From contig OX326958.1 in the NCBI GenBank assembly GCA_946800325.1, positions 4,040,001-4,104,000 on the forward strand: a stretch of DNA of 64,000 nucleotides, read 5' to 3'. This document shows, piece by piece, positions 24,175-35,030 of this stretch (position 1 is the stretch's first letter; each line of letters begins with the position of its first letter). The stretch is from Luzula sylvatica. Its lineage: Eukaryota > Streptophyta > Magnoliopsida > Poales > Juncaceae. Below the pieces are notes generated by a model that made no database searches, had not been told where the DNA came from, and saw only the letters and a list, made by a program, of their open reading frames with translations. A program made the position numbers and the translations under genes.

Positions 24175-25320
24175 ATTTTTTTTTTTTGGCACATCATCAG
24201 ATTCGTGTCAACCATTAAGACATGTGGCTAAATTTATATCATTGATTAATCATAAATTTTTTATAAACATATTTTATTTGTAACATAATTATTTTATATA
24301 GACTATTATTATTAGGTTCATGTTGAACTATATATATTCAATAGTTTACCATTTCACATAGAATTACATAATAAAATGTAAATACAATAGAAGATGAAAA
24401 TTTATATATCAAATATTAATAATTTACTATGTAATAATAAAAGTAGTATTATTTTTTAAATTTTAATTTTAAAAATTCATAAAATATATTCGTTTTTTAT
24501 TTACATTCATATTAGCATAGTTCATTAATATTAACAATACAATGCATGCATTTCTGCATAATATACTTTGAAGTATTTTATTTGTATAATAAAATTATAA
24601 TTATTAATATTTATTTTCAAAATATATAATTATAATAATTTCATATAATAGTAAGTTGATTATATTTGTGTTTTTAATCAATCAAATTTATTATGATTTT
24701 TTTAAAATAATAGAAACTAAAAAATAATTTATCCAGCCAAATAACTTCTTAAACTTATGATAAACACCTATCAAATAATACCGTTATATCTTAAAATATT
24801 AATTTGAAATCATATGGTGAAATAATTTCTATTTATCTTTATCTAAATTAAAAATATTATATTATTTATTAAAATATTTTCAAAATTAAGTTTGATATTA
24901 TTTATAATTTGCATTGCATTATGAATCAATAACAAAATTTAGTAATATATAATTATTGATATGTAACTACATATGTCGTATGATTCATTATTTATATATT
25001 TTATATTGTAAGAAATATTGTGAATTAAGGTGTGGTATATTTGTTGTTATGTTTTTTTGTAAAATCGTGTAAACCTCATATATTACTATATAATGACATT
25101 AACATAACTTTTATTAGATTAAGAATTATTAATTTGTTGTTATATCATAATGTAAAATAATTGTAAAATATAGTAATTATATCATAGACACAAGAGTTTA
25201 AATAATTTTATTATGAGATGGTATTATCATTATTATCGTACAAATATGTACTTTGAATTACAATGAAAAAACATAATTAACATGTGTGTTTGGGTAGCGC
25301 AAGTGTTCTTCTATTGTTAA
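24175..25320 (+). mobile_element. Decayed Helitron-like element, copy 1
   Basis: It starts near a T-tract with ggcacatcatca and ends at GGGTAGCGCAAGTGTTCTTCTATT, a degraded form of the hairpin-plus-CTAGT terminus at 18695. It is AT-rich with no ORF. Its right half is part of the duplicated block listed next. Confidence 0.4.
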
Positions 25321-25545
25321 TGAAATGTTGATATATGTATATTGATTTTTGTTAAGCTAATGTGGATTCTGAATGTCAATGATACGAGAGAAGTGAATTT
25401 AAGAGGGAATAGAAGATGGATTTAGAAGGAAATTGGAAGTGGCCTTTTAGCATTACTCTTTAAGTACAGCCACCCCAAAGCGAGATTAAAACAGGTTCTC
25501 TCATCCTTGACAAAATGGAGAGCCACTTAAGGGAGTTTAAAACAG
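24700..25545 (+). repeat. Diverged segmental duplication, copy 1
   Basis: Aligns by eye along most of its length with 27250-28007. Shared words include aataatttatcca, gggtagcgc, ttgatttttgttaagctaat and gagagccacttaagggag. The copy includes the decayed Helitron 3' end and about 230 bp beyond it, so duplication followed or accompanied the insertion. Confidence 0.8.
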
Positions 25546-25569
25546 GAATAAAACGGGGAGTCCAAATCA

Positions 25570-26010
25570 AGATTAAAGCATGCCCCTATTTTTATTAACA
25601 ACTATTTAACATTAAAATTAAATACTAGAATAATATTAAATTATCAAGATATTTTCAGAAATATTTTTTATATCATATTTTTATATAATTTTAGTTTTCT
25701 ATGATAAATTATATAATAAATAAAAGATTAAAATTATGTACATGACATATAATTTTTTTAAATTTGTATATGTTAAAAAATATTTATAATGATTTTAAAT
25801 TAATAAAATAATACAAAAATATGTTTATTAAATTGAAAGATGAAAAATAAAGGGGTAATTTGGTCCAAAAAAATTGTAATACCATGAAATATCCCTATAA
25901 TGGGGTAATTGAAAAGAAACCTTGTATATAGGGTCTTTTTTGGAGTTTCTCAAAAGTTAGGGTTTTTTTTTTTGTAAATTCAAGAAAAATTAGGGGATTA
26001 TTTCTAAATC
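25570..26010 (-). mobile_element. Single arm of the foldback (GGGAAATTTACAAATAACC) family
   Basis: The sequence around 25850-26005 (tttggtccaa, taccatgaaatatcccta, gtaaattcaagaaaa) matches the right arm of the complete foldback element ending at 39244. The opposite arm is absent, so this is a truncated copy. Confidence 0.6.
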
Positions 26011-26260
26011 TGCCTTCAATTTATTTGATATTTTCAGACATACAACTTAACTTGACAAATTTATACTTACTATGTTAGTTTTAACAACATAAAAAACAAT
26101 CCTGATTTTTTATTCATAATTGTAATATAAGTATTGATTATAATAAATTATCGAAATCATTTTTAGCAAAAAACAGAATAAAATAATTGAATTTTCATTT
26201 TGCTTTATTTTATGTGCAAATTTTCAAAAAAATTATTAACCTTATATTGTTATATAACAA

Positions 26261-26300
26261 CTAGGTGCTATCCTCGCTCCGCTTGAGTATATATTTATTT
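26261..26300 (-). mobile_element. Helitron 3' terminus on the minus strand
   Basis: Read on the minus strand, CTCAAGCGGAGCGAG is followed by GATAGCAC and terminal CTAG then T. This is the same layout as the plus-strand Helitron ends. The 5' end would lie to the right and is not resolved. Confidence 0.45.
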
Positions 26301-26617
26301 TTTATTTTATTTACAGAAATGCTTATACAATCCATTTTTTTAAGCTAATTTTTTTATTTACAACATACATTTTTGAAGTATGACATTTTTATTAACATTT
26401 TAAAGTATTCATTTTTAAATTTATGCTATAATATTTTGGTCATGTTTTTAACAGATTTGATATATCGTTTCGAAATGCAATACATGTTTGATTCATACCT
26501 TCTGAAAAATATATTTTTAGATATATGATATATCTTTTAAATATATCTATATAATATGAGTAGTATTTCACAACTATAATTTTAAAAACATATTCCATAT
26601 ATTTTGTCTCGCGTCAA

Positions 26618-26710
26618 TGGGCAAATAACTCAAGTGGTTTGTATGCATAACACAATAATATTTAGGTCATTGGTTCAACCATAAATTGATGGATAACAAA
26701 AAATCTTCTC
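26618..26710 (+). mobile_element. Possible tRNA-derived SINE fragment
   Basis: TAACTCAAGTGG resembles a Pol III A box and, about 40 bases later, TTGGTTCAACC resembles a B box. It does not fold as a tRNA. No poly(A) tail or target duplication was established. Confidence 0.3.
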
Positions 26711-27249
26711 CGTTTAATCCAAACTTGTCTCGATTATTGAATTATTTTGACATCCGTATTAATATTAATGATTGTATATTGTATATGTTGCCAAAAAATA
26801 TCCACTTGGTAAAAATAATAAATTGATCATAATATAATTCTATAATTAGTAATGGATTGATATAATATACCGAGAAGCATTTTTAATTAAGTTTCTGAAT
26901 ATGAAACATTCCAGTATAAAATAAAAGCATACATTTCATATAGAATGTTATAAAAGTCTGGATTAATTTTTTCATGTAATTAGCAATACTTTAGATTAAT
27001 ATATCTTACGTATATGAAATTATTTTATAAAATGATTTATCATACTCATATATTTAACAAACATGTTTGGTTTGAGAAGTTCATTAATTTTGTAAAATGT
27101 AATTAAAGACCCGAATCCATGAAGCTTGAAATCAAGTAATAACATGACAAATTGCTTTTCGTCTTGTCAGTTAATTTATACTTTTTAATGGTTCTTTCTA
27201 AATTTTGCATAATATTTTTTTCCGAGAATTTCAAAGAACCCCCAAATTA
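26711..27249. other. AT-rich intergenic DNA
   Basis: No coding or structured feature was recognised. Confidence 0.4.
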
Positions 27250-28007
27250 AACAATACTAGAAATTAAAAAATAATTTATCCATTTAAATAACTTCTTAAA
27301 CTTATAAACACATATCTAATTCTTATTTATCTTTATGCTAAATTAAAATATCATATTATTTATTAAATTACTTTCACTATTATGTTTGATATCATTTATA
27401 TCATTGCATTTTGAATCAATAGCAAAATATTAGTATTATATAATTATTAACATGTTACTACATATGTCGTATGATTCATTTATTTATGTTTGATATTGTA
27501 TGAAATATTGTGAATTATGGTGTGGTATATTTGTTGCTATGTTTTTTTGTAAAATCGTGTTAAACCTCATATATTATTATACAATGACACTAGTGTTATT
27601 ATTTGATTAAGAATTTTTTTTTTGCAATCATAATGTAAATAATTGTAAAATATATAAATAATCATAGACACAAGAGTTCAAATAATTTTATTATGAGATG
27701 ATATTATCGTACAAATATATACTTGACTTACAATGAAAAAACATAATTAACATGTGTGTGTGGGTAGCGCGAGTGTTCTTTCGTTGTTAATGAAATGTTG
27801 ATATATGTATATTGATTTTTGTTAAGCTAATGTGTATTCCAAATGTCAATAATACGCGAGAAGTGAATTTAAGAGGGAATAGAAGATGGATTTAGAAGGA
27901 AATTGGAAGTGATCTTTTAGCATTACTCTTTGAGTACAACCACTCCAAAGCGAGATTAAAACAGGTTCTCTCATCCTTGACAAAATGGAGAGCCACTTAA
28001 GGGAGTT
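27250..28007 (+). repeat. Diverged segmental duplication, copy 2
   Basis: Partner of 24700-25545. It ends at gggagttccg, where the two copies diverge, and also carries a decayed Helitron-type end (GGGTAGCGCGAGTGTTCTTTCG, about 27765-27785). Confidence 0.8.
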
Positions 28008-28372
28008 CCGTTTGTGTTAAACACACAATCACGGCTAGACCACATTCTAATCAGGACCAAAACGAAATTACTATAGAATTAAATTAAATTCAATCATATT
28101 TCTATTATATATAAGACTGAAAATACTACACGCAATCAATCTACTCTTCTCGATGAGTAGTCAGAAAATTAAAACCCAAAATCTAGCAGCATATAAACAC
28201 TCCAACTCAGATCGAGCCATATACAATGACCGTACCAATCAATATGAACTGAAACATATTTTACTATATCAAAACAATAATTAAATTAAATGAAAAAAAC
28301 AAAAAATAATTAATTAAACAAAACATATTCTACTATTTCATGAAGCCAAGCATGAAAAATACAAAGACTGTA

Positions 28373-28729
28373 TCATCCTCCGAATTTTTCAGAAATTAAA
28401 TTCCACCATGAAATCACCCTCCTCTTGAGCGTCCTTTGCGCTCTCACATGCCGCCTAATTAATTAATGGGGATTTAGGGTTTAATCAAATTATTATACAT
28501 TTTGTAAAATAAAATTAATTAAAAAAAGCTTGTACTTGGAGTTTGATGACGCGTTCTTTGGTTAACGAGAAGGAATTCTTTTCGGCCTTTATACCCCCCT
28601 GAATTTATTCTGAACCCGAATTGCGGCCTCATGATAAGGGACACTGGCGGCCAAAGTCTGCTCGTAAGAAATTCCCAAACTGCCCTCCCCTTCAAACTCT
28701 TCTAGTTGAAAAAACTGCATCCTAAACAC
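28373..28729 (-). pseudogene. CAMTA IQ-region gene fragment
   Basis: Two exons, 28729-28536 and 28454-28373. The first opens VFRMQFFQ, exactly where CAMTA genes have an exon starting VFRVQSFQ, and continues SLGISYEQ, AAIRVQNKFRG and, after a one-base frameshift in a G tract, SFSLTKERVIKLQ. The second, after another one-base shift, reads HVRAQRTLKRRVISWW. These match the calmodulin-binding IQ repeats of CAMTA transcription activators. The CG-1, TIG and ankyrin domains are absent, so it is a non-functional fragment on the same strand as the gene just upstream. Confidence 0.75.
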
Positions 28730-29059
28730 CTGCAATACATGAAAAAAACATTTATTCTTAATAATTTGCAAAAAGGTCCTGCCAATATGCCTAAATTACA
28801 AACAAAGCCCCTCACAAGTTACCGCTCTTCAGCAGATTTAAAAAACTCTACTAAGAGAAAACTAACAAAAGGGACAATTATTTCAATTATTATAAAAACT
28901 AGAGGGGTGTTTTTGCATTTATTACATCATGCAGGGGTAATTTTGCAAAAAACCAACCTGACAAGTAGACGGCAGAAAAGGAGACCTTCGACGGGCCATC
29001 ATCCCTTGGTATATCGAATCGACGCTTTTTCCAGAAATTTAAGGTGTGGAATCCTGCTG

Positions 29060-29410
29060 GGCAGGAGGTGGTGGCGGTGGTGTGGTATCATCCCGGGTAG
29101 GAGGCGGTGGTGGTGAAGCGTCCCGGGTAAGAGGTAGCGGCGGCGGCGGTGAAACGTCCCGGGTAGGAGGTGGCGGCGGTGGTGGTGAAGCGTCCCGGGT
29201 AAGAGGTAGCGGCGGCGGCGGTGAAACGTCCCGGGTAGGAGGTGGCGGCGGCGGCGGTGAAACGTCCCGGGTAGGAGGTGGCGGCGGTGGTGAAGCGTCC
29301 CGGGTAGGAGGTGGAGGCGGTGGTGAAGCGTCCCGGGTAGGAGGTGGAGGCGGTGGTGAAGCGTCCCGGGTAGGAGGTGGAGGCGGTGGTGAAGCGTCCC
29401 GGGCAGGTGG
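29060..29410 (-). repeat. GC-rich minisatellite encoding (TRD[AV]SPPPPPP)n
   Basis: About nine tandem units of 33-39 bp share the core TCCCGGGTAGGAGGTGG on the plus strand. Unit lengths are multiples of three with no internal stops, so several frames stay open. On the minus strand one frame reads TRDASPPPPPP units, another YPGRFTTAS units. In the best gene model the stop codon (29430-29428) comes just before the array, placing it in the 3' UTR. Confidence 0.85.
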
Positions 29411-29427
29411 GTCTCGGGCATCGTGTA

Positions 29428-32383
29428 TTACAGAGAAACTTGCGCATCGTGTACGCATCCCAACTCATCCCTCTGAACTGTAATTGAAACACAGAAAAAT
29501 AATTAATATGTGCCAACTGAAAATAATTAATAATTAGCAGGAATATTGCTTCCCACCTTCCTCTGCGTCGAACCACATGTCTTCCTCTGTGTCGAACCAC
29601 GTGTCTTCCTCTTCATTAATCTGTGCCAAAGACTTGGTATAGTGAAGTTCGATTTGCAATGTTTTGAGAACCAAGTCCTGCATCTCGGCCATTCTTTCAG
29701 CAGCACCTTTACAAGAGTCTTCGAGCGCACGCACTAACCAGGCAGCCAAAAAGGACTTGATGAAATTCTTGCAGGCTTCCTTCCCCGTCGAGGTCGAGAT
29801 AACTTCCTTACCCCTGAATCAAGATTAGCATAGATCCATTGTTAATACTTTTTCATATAATATAATAATACAAAATGAAAAGAAAGAAGGAACCTGTCGT
29901 TCTTGGTGCGAATGATTGCCTCTTCGTCGAATTTAATCATGTATCCCTTTTCGCAACCTTCGTAGAGTCTCTCTCCAACTGTATCCAAGATATAACAGGT
30001 CTCTTGTTCCACTTTCAACGTAAAAAAGTGGTCTCGCCAGCTCACTATATACACACTCGGCGCTCTTTTCGTCCTCACTTCATCCATCACGGCATCCCAC
30101 GCATCATCGAAAGTATTCGTACCGTGCAAAAAGTCGAATATAGGGAAGCGAGCTTGTATGTGGCTCTGTGGACGGAAGAACGCCACCTGCGACTTTTCCG
30201 GTACAAGCTCGAGCGGGCGAATATGTGCATCGAAGACCGTGTCGAGATCAAAGTGGCCATCACGGAAGCGGTCCACTTGATTCTCGTAAAGTGTCCTCCA
30301 AACACGAGAGCCCTCGAGGATGAGGCTATCGAACTCCGAGCGGTTGGGAAGACGAGAGCGGTTCTCATGGATCCATGAGGAGGCATAGGTGGAGAGAACC
30401 GAACAGGCACCCTCGCCCAAAACCCGCCTGTTACGCTGATCGAAAGAGGCGAAGAGGATATTTGCCGATAATTTTGTTTTGCCGTCGCGACTCGTTATCT
30501 CTCTCCATTCCCAGCTCGGCGTTCCTGCGTTCGTGTTATCCCTGCAAATTAAAGACAGGTTTGTTTAAACTATAATTCAACATATTTGTTTACTTTAATC
30601 ATAGTAATTAAATGAAACGACCTCAGAAGATCGTCGGAGAACCCATTGTCTGACGGTACCGTCGAAGAAGTGACATCAACGTTGTTATCATCCTCCTGAG
30701 CTGAAGTGATGTCAACATGCTCCCTGGAAACGGTACCGTCCGTCAGAATTGGATTGTTTTGCGTCTCTGAACATTCTTCATTATCCGCTCTCTCGGTTGG
30801 TATTTCAGTCTGAAAAAGTAACACCATAAATAAGAATTCTCTACCCTTATTATCTTAAAATGAATACATATGGGCATTTATAATTTTACCGGCTCAGGAG
30901 GCCTCTCGTCCATCACAACAACTTTATTAAGCCTAGTTGTACCTGTGTCCCTGTAATTAAAATCAGGTTTGTTTAAACTATTATTCAATGGATTAGGTTA
31001 CTTTAATCATAGCAATTTAATGAAATGACCTGAGAAGATCGTTGGAGAACCCACTGTCTGAAGGTACCCTCGGAGAAGTGACATCAGTATTATTATCCTC
31101 CTGAGCTGAAGTGATGTCAACATAATCCGTGGAAACGGTACCGTCCGTCAGAACTGGACTCTTATGCGTCTCTGGACATTCGTCATTATCCGCTCTCTCG
31201 GTTGGTATTTCAGTCTGAAAAAGTAACACCATAAATAAGAATTCTCTACCCTTATTATCTTAAAATGAATACATATGGGCATTTATAATTTTACCGGCTC
31301 AGGAGGCCTCTCGTCCATCACAACAACTTTATTAAGCCTAGTTGTACCTGTGTCCCTGTAATTAAAAACAGGTTTGTTTAAACTATTATTCAATGGATTA
31401 GGTTACTTTAATCATAGCAATTTAATGAAATGACCTGAGAAGATCGTTGGAGAACCCACTGTCTGAAGGTACCGTCGGAGAAGTGACATCAGTATTATTA
31501 TCCTTCTGAGCTGAAGTGATGCCAACATGGTCCGCGGAAACGGTACCGTCCGTCAGAACTGGATTCTTATGCGTCTCTGAACATTCTTCATTATCCGCTC
31601 TCTCGGTTGGTATTTCAGTCTGAAAAAATAACAACACAAATAAGAATTATCTACCCTTATTATCTTAAAATAAATACATAAGTGCATTTATAATTTTACC
31701 GGCTCAGGAGGCCTCTCGTCCATCACAACAACTTTATGATGCCTGGTTGTACCTGTGTCCCTCTTATCCCTGCAAATTAAAATTCGGTTCATTTAAAATA
31801 CATGCTCGAAAGATGCAATAGATGTGGGGATTTCATTGCAACTTTGGGACAAATTAATTTGGTAAAAAATAGAAATACAGAAAGGGGCAAATTAAACAAG
31901 ATATGGAGAATGTGGTGGGGAATTGTGGGGGCATACCGCATACAGTAAAATTTGGGGTTATATAAAGTTCCCCCTATTTTCACCCAAACATCCTGGATTC
32001 CTCAATTGATGTGTCAATCGAGGGTGTTTAATCGATTTGATCAGCACACAAATCAATAATTAATTGAATTGCTTCGATCAAGGGATCTAATCACTCCAAT
32101 TAAACACCTTCGATCGAAGCATTAGTGGTGTTGGAGAGAGAGTGGGGGGCACATTATCTTTTCCGGTAAAATTTCCCGTTCATTTGTATATAAAACAGAT
32201 ACAAGTGTTTTAAATGAATAGTGTACGTGTATAGCTTTACCTGTTGCCGCTGAAGATGGCGCTGGCTTTCTTCGCTTTATTATGGACTATCTCTTTGACT
32301 TTCTTCAGCTTTCTCCAGCCCGTCTTGAAAATCGATTTCCCCTTACAACGGCCGTTTGGAGAGGAATTCCAGCAACCAGCCAT
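29428..32383 (-). CDS. NT-C2-family C-terminal-domain protein with triplicated exon pair
   Basis: Ten exons join in frame: 32383-32241, 31769-31700, 31619-31435, 31355-31295, 31214-31030, 30950-30890, 30809-30622, 30541-29894, 29813-29557 and 29477-29428, giving 615 residues. The N-terminus is basic (GWRKLKKVKEIVHNKAKKAS). Next come three copies of an acidic Thr/Ser/Glu-rich module (VVVMDERPPEP, then TEIPTERADN...SGFSNDLLR). From about residue 320, GEGACSVLSTYASSWI, IRPLELVPEKS, FDFLHGTNTFDDAWD, VYIVSWRDHFFTLKVE, YILDTVGERLYEGC and ACKNFIKSFLAAW match the conserved C-terminal half of plant proteins that carry an N-terminal NT-C2 (EEIG1/EHBP1) domain. The NT-C2 half is missing, so this is a rearranged or subfunctionalised relative. 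The family's biochemical function is unknown to me. An alternative last exon could run into the proline minisatellite. Confidence 0.7.
30611..31769 (-). repeat. Intragenic tandem array of a two-exon cassette, 405-bp period
   Basis: Three exon pairs (31769-31700 with 31619-31435; 31355-31295 with 31214-31030; 30950-30890 with 30809-30622) are spaced 405 bp apart. Introns between them are almost identical, down to words such as cataaataagaattctctac. Each cassette keeps the reading frame. The outer copies differ most: the first linker exon is 70 bp against 61, and the last long exon has an added codon. Confidence 0.95.
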
Positions 32384-32498
32384 TACAATTGCCTGATTTT
32401 CAAAACGAAATTCTCAGTAAAAATGAAAATCCTCGATCAAGTTCTTCGCAATAGAAAGGGGGTGTTGAGAGACGAAATATTACCTTTCGAACTGCAGA

Positions 32499-32935
32499 TC
32501 AGTGAACTCGATTGATTGTAAGCTCTGATCTTGTGCTCCGCAATAGAAAAAATATCCTAGAACGTAAGGAAAAAATAGAATTAGATTTTTATAATCTAAT
32601 GAAATGAAAAAATCAGACTAAAAATAGCTTCTTCTCAAACAAAACACTAAACTTAGCAAAATAGGTGATAGTTGTCTTAATACAGACCATTTTGACGGCG
32701 GCAAGACACTCGAGTAATCAGTGAGACTCATCTCACTCAATCTCCACATGCAGTGATAGCCTTTAATGTCGAAATATGCGGAATGGATGCACGGATCAAT
32801 CTGCACATCCTTCGATTTGAAGAACTCGAGTTCTAACTGAGACATGTACGCATTATCAGATCTGATGAAGAATCTGTAGTGCGTGATGGCTGAGCTCGTT
32901 TCGAGGCGGCACTGGATCAAGCATGTATTCTCCAT
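32499..32935 (-). CDS. Unidentified upstream ORF, 101 codons over two exons
   Basis: An ATG at 32935 opens a non-repetitive frame (MENTCLIQ, then HYRFFIRSDNAYMSQLELEFF and GYHCMWRLSEMSL) to 32688. If spliced at AATG|GTCTGT to 32556 it ends at TGA 32501-32499. No splice variant I tried joins it in frame to the NT-C2-like gene starting at 32383. It could be an upstream ORF in that gene's leader, a separate small gene, or chance. I recognise no family. Confidence 0.35.
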
Positions 32936-33039
32936 TTGTAAATAAGACAGAGATGAGGGAGGAATCAGGGACAGAGACGAGGAATACGGCGAAGGATTTC
33001 TTCTTCCCGCAATTCGGAGAGAGAGATCGAGGGGGGACC

Positions 33040-33175
33040 TAGGGTGGGGGGGAGAGTGAGTGCAAGGAAGAGAGAGTGAGTGAGTGAGTGTGTGTGTGTG
33101 TGTGTGTGTGTTCCATGGGAGGGGTCGTAAAATGGGAGAAAGCGAGAGAGAGAGAGAGAGAGAGACAGACAGAGA
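33040..33175. repeat. Compound microsatellite (GAGT)n-(GT)n-(GA)n
   Basis: GAGT repeats run into about ten GT units near 33085-33110, then a (GA)n run near 33140-33165. It lies just upstream of the minus-strand gene at 32.4 kb, probably in its promoter or leader. Confidence 0.85.
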
Positions 33176-33178
33176 CAG

Positions 33179-33350
33179 ATTCAAACTTGAAAAGATAAAC
33201 TTTTGTAAGATGACAATAGAGATACCCAATAAATGTACCCCTATTTAACACCAAACATAACGTGGCATAATTATCTCCAATAGTATTACCCCACGTCAGA
33301 TGCCAGTTAATTTTGGTATTTTGTGTAAATTTTGTTTTGTTGCATTTATT
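33179..33350 (+). repeat. Diverged direct repeat, copy 1
   Basis: Shares gagatacccaataaatgta, tttaacaccaaacat and ccacgtcagat with 34859-35030 in the same order and spacing, at about 80% identity by eye. It lies in the upstream region of the minus-strand gene. Confidence 0.75.
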
Positions 33351-33369
33351 TCTATGACAGTCTATTTAA

Positions 33370-34100
33370 TTTAGGAAAATTTATAAATAACCCATTAACT
33401 TTCTTGAATTTTAAAAAAAAAACTAACATTTGACCAACTCCAAAAAATATCGTACGTGATTTTCTTTTCAATTATTCTTATAGGAATATTTCATCTTATA
33501 GGAATATTTCATGATATTATAATTTTATTGGACCAAAATACCATTCTATTTTTCATCTTTAAATTTAACAAATATATTTTTGTATTATTTTATTAATTTA
33601 TTAATTTAAATTCATTATAAATATTTTTTAATATGTACTAATTTTATAAAATTAAATGTCGTATACATAATTTAATATTTTATTTATTATATATTTTATC
33701 ATAGAAAATTAAAATTAAATAAAAATATGATATCAAAAATATTTTTGAAAATATCTTGACAATTTAATATTATTCTAATATTTAATTCTAATGTTAAATA
33801 GTTATTAACAAAAAATAGTTATTGAATAGTTTTTCTTGCCAAATTAACAATTAATGAATGAAAATTAAAACTAGGATTAAAATAATATTGCCGCTAATTT
33901 TAATTTCAACTACTATGTTTATTTGAACAGATCGTTTCGTAATAACTATTATTATTATTTCAGTAGCTAATTTTCAGTAACTATTTTTATTAACAACTAT
34001 TAATTTCATCAGATAATTTGCTAATAGTTAATAAAAATAATTATTACAAAACAAACTGCTGAAATAAAATTAGTTATTGAAATTAGATTAAAAATCCAAT
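33370..34100 (+). mobile_element. Foldback-family element, incomplete
   Basis: The left arm (ggaaaatttataaataaccc, tttcatcttt, tatttttgtattatt) and the interior (aaataatattgccg, tcagtagctaatttt) match the complete element at 38264-39244, but a matching right arm is not evident. Confidence 0.55.
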
Positions 34101-34476
34101 AGATTAATTAGCTTAACCTCCGTTAATTAACCAGATTGGAAAAAATAAATAAACCACCGAATTTTAAAATCTCCTTCAAAAGTTTTATTGAAGAAGTTGT
34201 TATGTGTCCCCAAATTGTACCATCATATTTATTATTTCTTAGTTATCATATTTAATTAACCTAATAATCAAATCAAATCGTATAATTGACAAATAATTAA
34301 TATATAACTAACATTCATTTCAATTACATAATTTAAATTAATATTATTTAATCATTTATTATGTGATTTTTTTAATTATCATGTTAATTATGTGTGTTAA
34401 TTATAATATAAAATTATGATGGGTAACTTTTGGGGCTAAATAACTTTTACTTTTTCATTTCGTCTGACACATAAAT

Positions 34477-34746
34477 GGGAAATTTTATAGTGCACCCGTA
34501 TTTCCCCGACGATGTCTCCATATTATAAGTAACACACATAATTAATATAATTAATTAATGTCCATATAAATTTATAAATTTGGACAAATGTTAATTATAT
34601 ATTAACTAATTATTAATATATTGTATGAATTTAAATAAATGTTAATTAATTATTAAGGACATGTTTTTTAATTATCATATTAATTTTGCGTGTTAATTCT
34701 AATATGGAGACATCGGCGGGGAAATCTTAGTGCAATGTAAATTTTT
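34477..34746. mobile_element. MITE-like inverted repeat
   Basis: Left arm GATGTCTCCATATTA followed by AT-rich sequence; right arm TAATATGGAGACATC. Outside these, GGGAAATTTTATAGTGCA and TGCA-containing sequence are partly inverted. No target duplication could be fixed, and an outer pair (TGGGTAACTTTTGGG and CCCAAAAATTACCCA) may extend it to about 34423-34820. Confidence 0.6.
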
Positions 34747-34858
34747 AATTTTGATAGTGGGTAGTTGTTAGAGAATAAAAGAAGAATTTATTTTTTTTGG
34801 CCCAAAAATTACCCAACACTACTATTATATTTTAATTAACACATATAATAATGAGAGA

Positions 34859-35030
34859 AATTCAATCTTGAAAAGACAAACTTCTGGTAAGGGAGCGATA
34901 GAGATACCCAATAAATGTATCCTAATTTAACACCAAACATCAGTTGGCAGAATGATCACCAATGGTATTCTGCCACGTCAGATTCCAGTTGATTTGGGCA
35001 TTCTGTATAAATTTTGTATTGTTACGTTTT
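34859..35030 (+). repeat. Diverged direct repeat, copy 2
   Basis: Partner of 33179-33350. The 1.5 kb between the copies is filled by two transposon-like elements. Confidence 0.75.

Noticed and set aside
26618..26710. Functional tRNA gene
   Set aside because: A-box and B-box-like words occur but the sequence cannot form an acceptor stem and full cloverleaf; at most a SINE fragment.
29039..29600. Long Pro-rich or Gly-rich frames on both strands as separate genes
   Set aside because: All are readings of one GC-rich minisatellite with unit length divisible by three; the upstream gene model stops before it.
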